The position numbers were made by a program, and so were the translations under genes. DNA of 64,000 bases, from assembly GCF_005048155.1 (NCBI RefSeq), contig NZ_SUMB01000004.1:620001-684000 (forward strand). Direction: 5' to 3'. Position 1 is the stretch's first letter. Every line of letters starts with the position of its first letter. Below are positions 61,332 to 64,000 of the stretch, one piece after another. The notes under the pieces were generated by a model that saw only the letters and a program-made list of their open reading frames with translations, was not told the DNA's origin and made no database searches. Origin of the DNA: Streptomyces piniterrae (GTDB lineage Bacteria > Actinomycetota > Actinomycetes > Streptomycetales > Streptomycetaceae).

Positions 61332-61412
61332 CTCACCTGTCACAGCTGCCCCTACGACAGGGGCCATGATGGCGAGGGCCTGACCAGGTTGAAGACCTTT
61401 CGGGCAACGTAG
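61332..61412 (-). pseudogene. 81-bp direct repeat, right copy: relic of a TauD-like 3' end or mobile element
   Basis: On the minus strand it reads LKHYVARKVFNLVRP then SPSWPLS and a stop. YVARKVFNLVRP aligns with [12 protein letters not shown] at the end of the TauD-like gene in the same frame; the frame is broken upstream by TGA about 19 codons before YVARK. Either it is the stump of a second TauD-like gene or both are ends of a former insertion element (similar LK-YVAR-VF tails are seen in IS110-type transposases). Confidence 0.45.
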
Positions 61413-61442
61413 TGTTTGAGGCGTCGGGCGATCCGTCCGCGC

Positions 61443-61724
61443 CTACGAGAGCATCATGCTGCCGCGCTCGATCGAGGCCGCGACGGGGAGTGCGAAGGGA
61501 CTCGACAACCTCGTTCCCGCGACGGCCTCCTGAAGCGACCTGTATCCGACCGACTGACTGAGCAGGACAAACAGGTCAGCGATCGTGAGCCGCAGGCGTC
61601 GCTCCGGCCACCCCACGGCCGACGCAGCATGGGGGTAGGCGGCCAGGAGTCTGTCGAGACGTTCGTGTCCTGCCTTCTCGGCAAGCTCGGGCTTCGCGGC
61701 CCCGTTCAGCTCGGTCGTGTACGC
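61443..61724 (-). pseudogene. Fragment of an unrecognised gene lacking its 5' part
   Basis: About 93 codons stay open, bounded upstream by an in-frame TAG, with no plausible start. It contains helical text such as ELAEKAGHERLDRLLAAYP and RLRLTIADLFVLLSQSVGY, ending AASIERGSMMLS. The codon bias looks like real coding sequence. I cannot name the family. Confidence 0.35.
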
Positions 61725-61829
61725 CTACCGGCGGGGTTGGTGCTCTGATGCCGGTGCGGAGAGCGGCCGGCCGTGCGGCATCAAGGTGGTCGCGTGGACG
61801 TTATGGGTGAAGCGGCCGGACGGCGCCGA

Positions 61830-62735
61830 CTACGACTCTCCGTTCATGGCCAGCGCGGTTCGCGCCAGCCCGCGCAGCCAGGCGTGGGCGTGGTCGGTGT
61901 CGTAGCGCTGATGCCACGACAGGTATATCGGTGCCGATGGCAGTTCGAGCGGGAGGGGGAGCACGACCAGGCCGAGGTCGGCGACCGCTGACCGTGTGGT
62001 GGCTTCGGGGACGCTGATCAGGAGGTCGGAGCCGCGCGCGAATTCCAGCGCGGCCGCTTCGGTGGGCGCGGTCGCCACCACGCGGCGGGTGAGGCCGAGC
62101 CGTGCGAGGGCGTCGTCGAGGGCGTTGCTGAGGTTTCCCCGTCGCGAGACGGTGACGTGCTCGGCGGCAGCGTACCGCTTTGCGGTGACGGTCCTGACGC
62201 GGGTGAGGGGGTGCCCCTGCCTTACGACGATGACGAGGCGGGTCTCGCCCACGTTCTCGGCTCGGATGTCCGGTGCGCTCGGGCGGTTGGCGTTCGCCTC
62301 CAGGTCGACCTCGCCGCGCCGCAACTCGGGGGTGTCGATGCTCGATTCCGCGACGAAGCGCAATCGCACGCCCGGCGCCTGTCCGCGCACGGCCGCGAGT
62401 AGTGCGGGGCCGCTCAGGGCGACCAGGGAATCGTGCCAGCGGAGTGTGAAGGTGCGCTCCAGCGTTGCCAGATCGAGTTCACGGCTCGGTGCCAGCACCC
62501 CTTGGACCTGGTGCAGCAGCTCGTGCACCTGTTCCCGGACGGCGATCGCGTACGGCGTCGGGGTCATCGTGCGGCCGGTGCGCACCAGGATCTGGTCCCC
62601 GGTCGTGCGCCGGATGCGGCCCAGACTCCGGCTCATCGCGGGGGCGGTGACGTGCAGGCGCGCCGCCGCCCCGGCCACACTGCCCTCCTCCAGCAGCGCG
62701 TCGAGCGCGGCGAGCAGATTCAAATCCAATTGCAT
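61830..62735 (-). CDS. LysR-family transcriptional regulator
   Basis: A 301-residue LTTR: N-terminal winged HTH (LNLLAALDALLEEGSVAGAAARLHVTAPAMSRSLGRIRR, about 5-45) then a substrate-binding effector domain with ALLAAVRGQAPGVRLRFV and VVRQGHPLTR. ATG at 62735 gives the standard N-terminus; an upstream in-frame ATG lacks support. It is divergent from the phosphatase-family gene 137 bp away and probably controls it and the following oxidoreductase gene. Confidence 0.9.
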   Translation of the reverse strand: MQLDLNLLAALDALLEEGSVAGAAARLHVTAPAMSRSLGRIRRTTGDQILVRTGRTMTPTPYAIAVREQVHELLHQVQGVLAPSRELDLATLERTFTLRWHDSLVALSGPALLAAVRGQAPGVRLRFVAESSIDTPELRRGEVDLEANANRPSAPDIRAENVGETRLVIVVRQGHPLTRVRTVTAKRYAAAEHVTVSRRGNLSNALDDALARLGLTRRVVATAPTEAAALEFARGSDLLISVPEATTRSAVADLGLVVLPLPLELPSAPIYLSWHQRYDTDHAHAWLRGLARTALAMNGES

Positions 62736-62872
62736 GCGAGTAATCCTAGCCGTGCCTAACATGCATTTGAAGTCAATCAAGGGTCTGTATACCTTCGAGA
62801 CCAGGGCGCTGAACCGAGCGAACAGTTCGACTCGAACGGCCTCAACACCCCCTACTCACAAGGGAGTTCACC
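62736..62872. promoter_or_regulatory. Divergent LysR promoter region, relatively AT-rich
   Basis: AT content rises around 62740-62800 (e.g. TAACATGCATTTGAAGTCAA, GGGTCTGTATACC). LysR sites (T-N11-A type) would be expected here, but I could not identify a convincing one. TGTATACC is a possible -10 for the plus-strand gene. An AAGGGAG ribosome site precedes it at 6 nt from the ATG. Confidence 0.4.
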
Positions 62873-63691
62873 ATGTCCGAAACGGTTCAGACCACTGACG
62901 TCGCCGCCCTCGACGCCGACGTGCTCGCCCAGACCGCGGTCGCCGTGCGTGAGGCGGGTTCGGCGCTGCGCGAGCGCTTCGGCGAGGTGGTCCGCTATCA
63001 GAGTCGCGATGAGCTGATGCGCGCGCTCGCCGCCAACGACGAGATGGCCCTCGACATCCTGCGCCCCCGCCTCACGTGCGTGCGCCCGGACGCCGGCTGG
63101 GTGGAGGACGAGCTGGACGGCGGGGCGCTGCCGCCCGGCGAATGGTGGGTCGTGGATCCGGCCGAAGGCAACGTCAACCACCTGCACGCCCTGCCGGAGT
63201 GGGCGGTGACCGCCACCCTCGTGCGCGAGAACCAGCCGGTGCTCACCGCGGTCCACCTGCCGTTGACCGGCGAGACCTACACCGCGCTCACCGGCGCCGG
63301 CGCCCACCTCGACGGCCGGCCGCTGCACGTCTCCCAGAGCGCGGACCTCGGCCTGAGCATCGTGGCCACCAGCCAGGCCCGGCCGGACGAGAACGAGAAG
63401 GTCGTGCGACGCGTCGGCGCCTCGATCACCGCGATGCTCTTCGACGCGCTCGTCGTTCGCACCGCCGTGCCCGCGACCCTGCACCTGCTGAATGTGGCCG
63501 CCGGTCGGATCGACGCCTTCTGGCAGTTCGCCGGCGCCCGCGCGGACCTGCTCCCCGGGGCGCTGCTCGTCACCGAGGCCGGCGGACGGATCTCCGACGC
63601 CGACGGCCGCGCCTGGACCCCGCAGAGCGAAAGCTTCCTGGCCACCGCGCCCGGCGTCCACGCCGAGGCCGTCGCCACCCTCTCACGCTGA
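62873..63691 (+). CDS. Inositol-monophosphatase-family protein with altered metal motif
   Basis: A 272-residue protein of the IMPase fold: VVDPAEGNVNHLHALPEWAVTATLV (family DPxDGTxNF reads DPAEGNVN here) and FAGARADLLPGALLVTEAGG (WDxAAG... with Asp kept but Trp and Ala changed). Asp-to-Glu and Thr-to-Asn in the key loop, plus a GWVEDELDGG replacing GEE, suggest altered catalysis or a non-phosphatase role. The start is fixed by AAGGGAG 6 nt before the ATG. Divergent from LysR, upstream of the NADP-binding oxidoreductase. Confidence 0.8.
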   Translation: MSETVQTTDVAALDADVLAQTAVAVREAGSALRERFGEVVRYQSRDELMRALAANDEMALDILRPRLTCVRPDAGWVEDELDGGALPPGEWWVVDPAEGNVNHLHALPEWAVTATLVRENQPVLTAVHLPLTGETYTALTGAGAHLDGRPLHVSQSADLGLSIVATSQARPDENEKVVRRVGASITAMLFDALVVRTAVPATLHLLNVAAGRIDAFWQFAGARADLLPGALLVTEAGGRISDADGRAWTPQSESFLATAPGVHAEAVATLSR

Positions 63692-63732
63692 CCACGCACC
63701 ACAACCTGCACGCACGGAAGGACCGGATCATC

Positions 63733-64000
63733 ATGACCACGATCGCAGTTCTCGGAAACGGCCGCGTCGGCGGCAACCTGGCCACCGCCCTCACCCAGGC
63801 AGGGCACGAGGTGACCGTCGCGGACCGCACGCCGGGCGCCGCCGCCGACGCCGCCCGCACAGCCCAGATCATCATCAACGCCACCCCGGGCACCGGCTCG
63901 CTGGACCGGCTCGTCGCCCTACGGGAGGAACTGCGCGACAAGATCCTCGTCGACGTCTCCAACGCCACCGTCGACGGACCGGACGGACTGCCCGCCGACC
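63733..64000 (+). CDS. NAD(P)-binding oxidoreductase (NADPH:F420 reductase-like), cut by window end
   Basis: The first 89 residues are seen: TTIAVLGNGRVGGNLATALTQAGHEVTVADR (GxGxxG Rossmann) followed by AAADAARTAQIIINATPGTG and LVDVSNATVDGPDG, typical of the F420-dependent NADP oxidoreductase / NAD(P)-binding 2 family. GAAGGA lies about 12-14 nt before the ATG, so a weak site. 41 bp after the phosphatase-like gene and probably co-transcribed with it. The rest is beyond the window. Confidence 0.82.
   Translation, partial: MTTIAVLGNGRVGGNLATALTQAGHEVTVADRTPGAAADAARTAQIIINATPGTGSLDRLVALREELRDKILVDVSNATVDGPDGLPAD

Overview
This 64 kb window is from a high-GC actinomycete, almost certainly a Streptomyces or close relative. 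The support is very strong G/C bias at third codon positions, many 4-bp ATGA/GTGA gene overlaps, several probable leaderless starts (TANNNT ending 6-8 nt before ATG), AAGGAG-type ribosome sites, and typical families (gluABCD uptake system, fused PcaL, LLM-class flavoenzymes, NCS1 permease, XRE/ImmA cassette). No rRNA, tRNA or CRISPR array was found. Every call rests on reading the sequence; no database search was run.

Left end (1-5.2 kb): a five-gene minus-strand operon in which every junction overlaps by 4 bp. It encodes 4-hydroxymandelate synthase (hmaS), 4-hydroxymandelate oxidase (hmo), a phytanoyl-CoA-type Fe/2-oxoglutarate dioxygenase, a 4-hydroxyphenylglycine aminotransferase (hpgT) and an EamA exporter running off the left edge. 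This is the full route from 4-hydroxyphenylpyruvate to L-4-hydroxyphenylglycine with a possible tailoring enzyme and exporter, and no NRPS in view. Next (5.3-7.7 kb) come dhaL, an IclR regulator and dhaM; no dhaK is present, and a related palindrome lies before both dhaL and dhaM.

7.7-16.4 kb is mixed metabolism: a macro-domain protein, a CrtI-like FAD oxidoreductase, an inositol-phosphatase-family enzyme, a gamma-glutamyltransferase, a hypothetical protein, a Sir2 deacylase and a lipoate ligase with a permuted domain order. 16.5-24.3 kb is a reductive pyrimidine (or hydantoin) catabolism region: NCS1 permease, LLM-class flavoenzyme, dihydropyrimidinase, class III aminotransferase and beta-ureidopropionase. 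Two nearly identical promoter/operator modules sit ahead of its two transcription units. A signal-less substrate-binding-fold protein is embedded in it.

24.4-43.2 kb carries a Pro/Ala/Lys-rich hypothetical protein, an amidase, a membrane-anchored protein, a STAS anti-anti-sigma-type protein behind four 17-bp iterons, an SDR coupled to a possible RGQRG-repeat microprotein, an AlkB-like/methyltransferase pair, an SDR plus an XRE / ImmA-IrrE / membrane-protein cassette, an MMPL transporter, an ATP-dependent DNA ligase, secreted proteins and a von Willebrand A protein with a secreted partner. 43.2-58.6 kb holds a helix-turn-helix/Clp-N regulator under twin 19-bp palindromes, a methyltransferase, an S15-like secreted hydrolase, a galactose-oxidase-like protein lacking key copper residues, gluABCD, a two-domain SGNH hydrolase, exonuclease III, a metallo-beta-lactamase-fold protein and a PcaL fusion with Ser-to-Asn at the nucleophile. 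58.6-62 kb looks like a scar region: gene relics and an 81-bp direct repeat flank a TauD-like dioxygenase and an aldo/keto reductase. The right edge has a divergent LysR gene, a degenerate inositol-phosphatase-family gene and an NADP-binding oxidoreductase cut by the window end.

The most noteworthy items are the NRPS-less hydroxyphenylglycine operon, the two-copy intergenic element with GAAT-core iterons and a covarying hairpin (8.4-8.8 and 37.8-38.0 kb), the paired pyrimidine-operon promoters, the self-operator logic of the HTH-ClpN gene, and the XRE/ImmA/membrane cassette.
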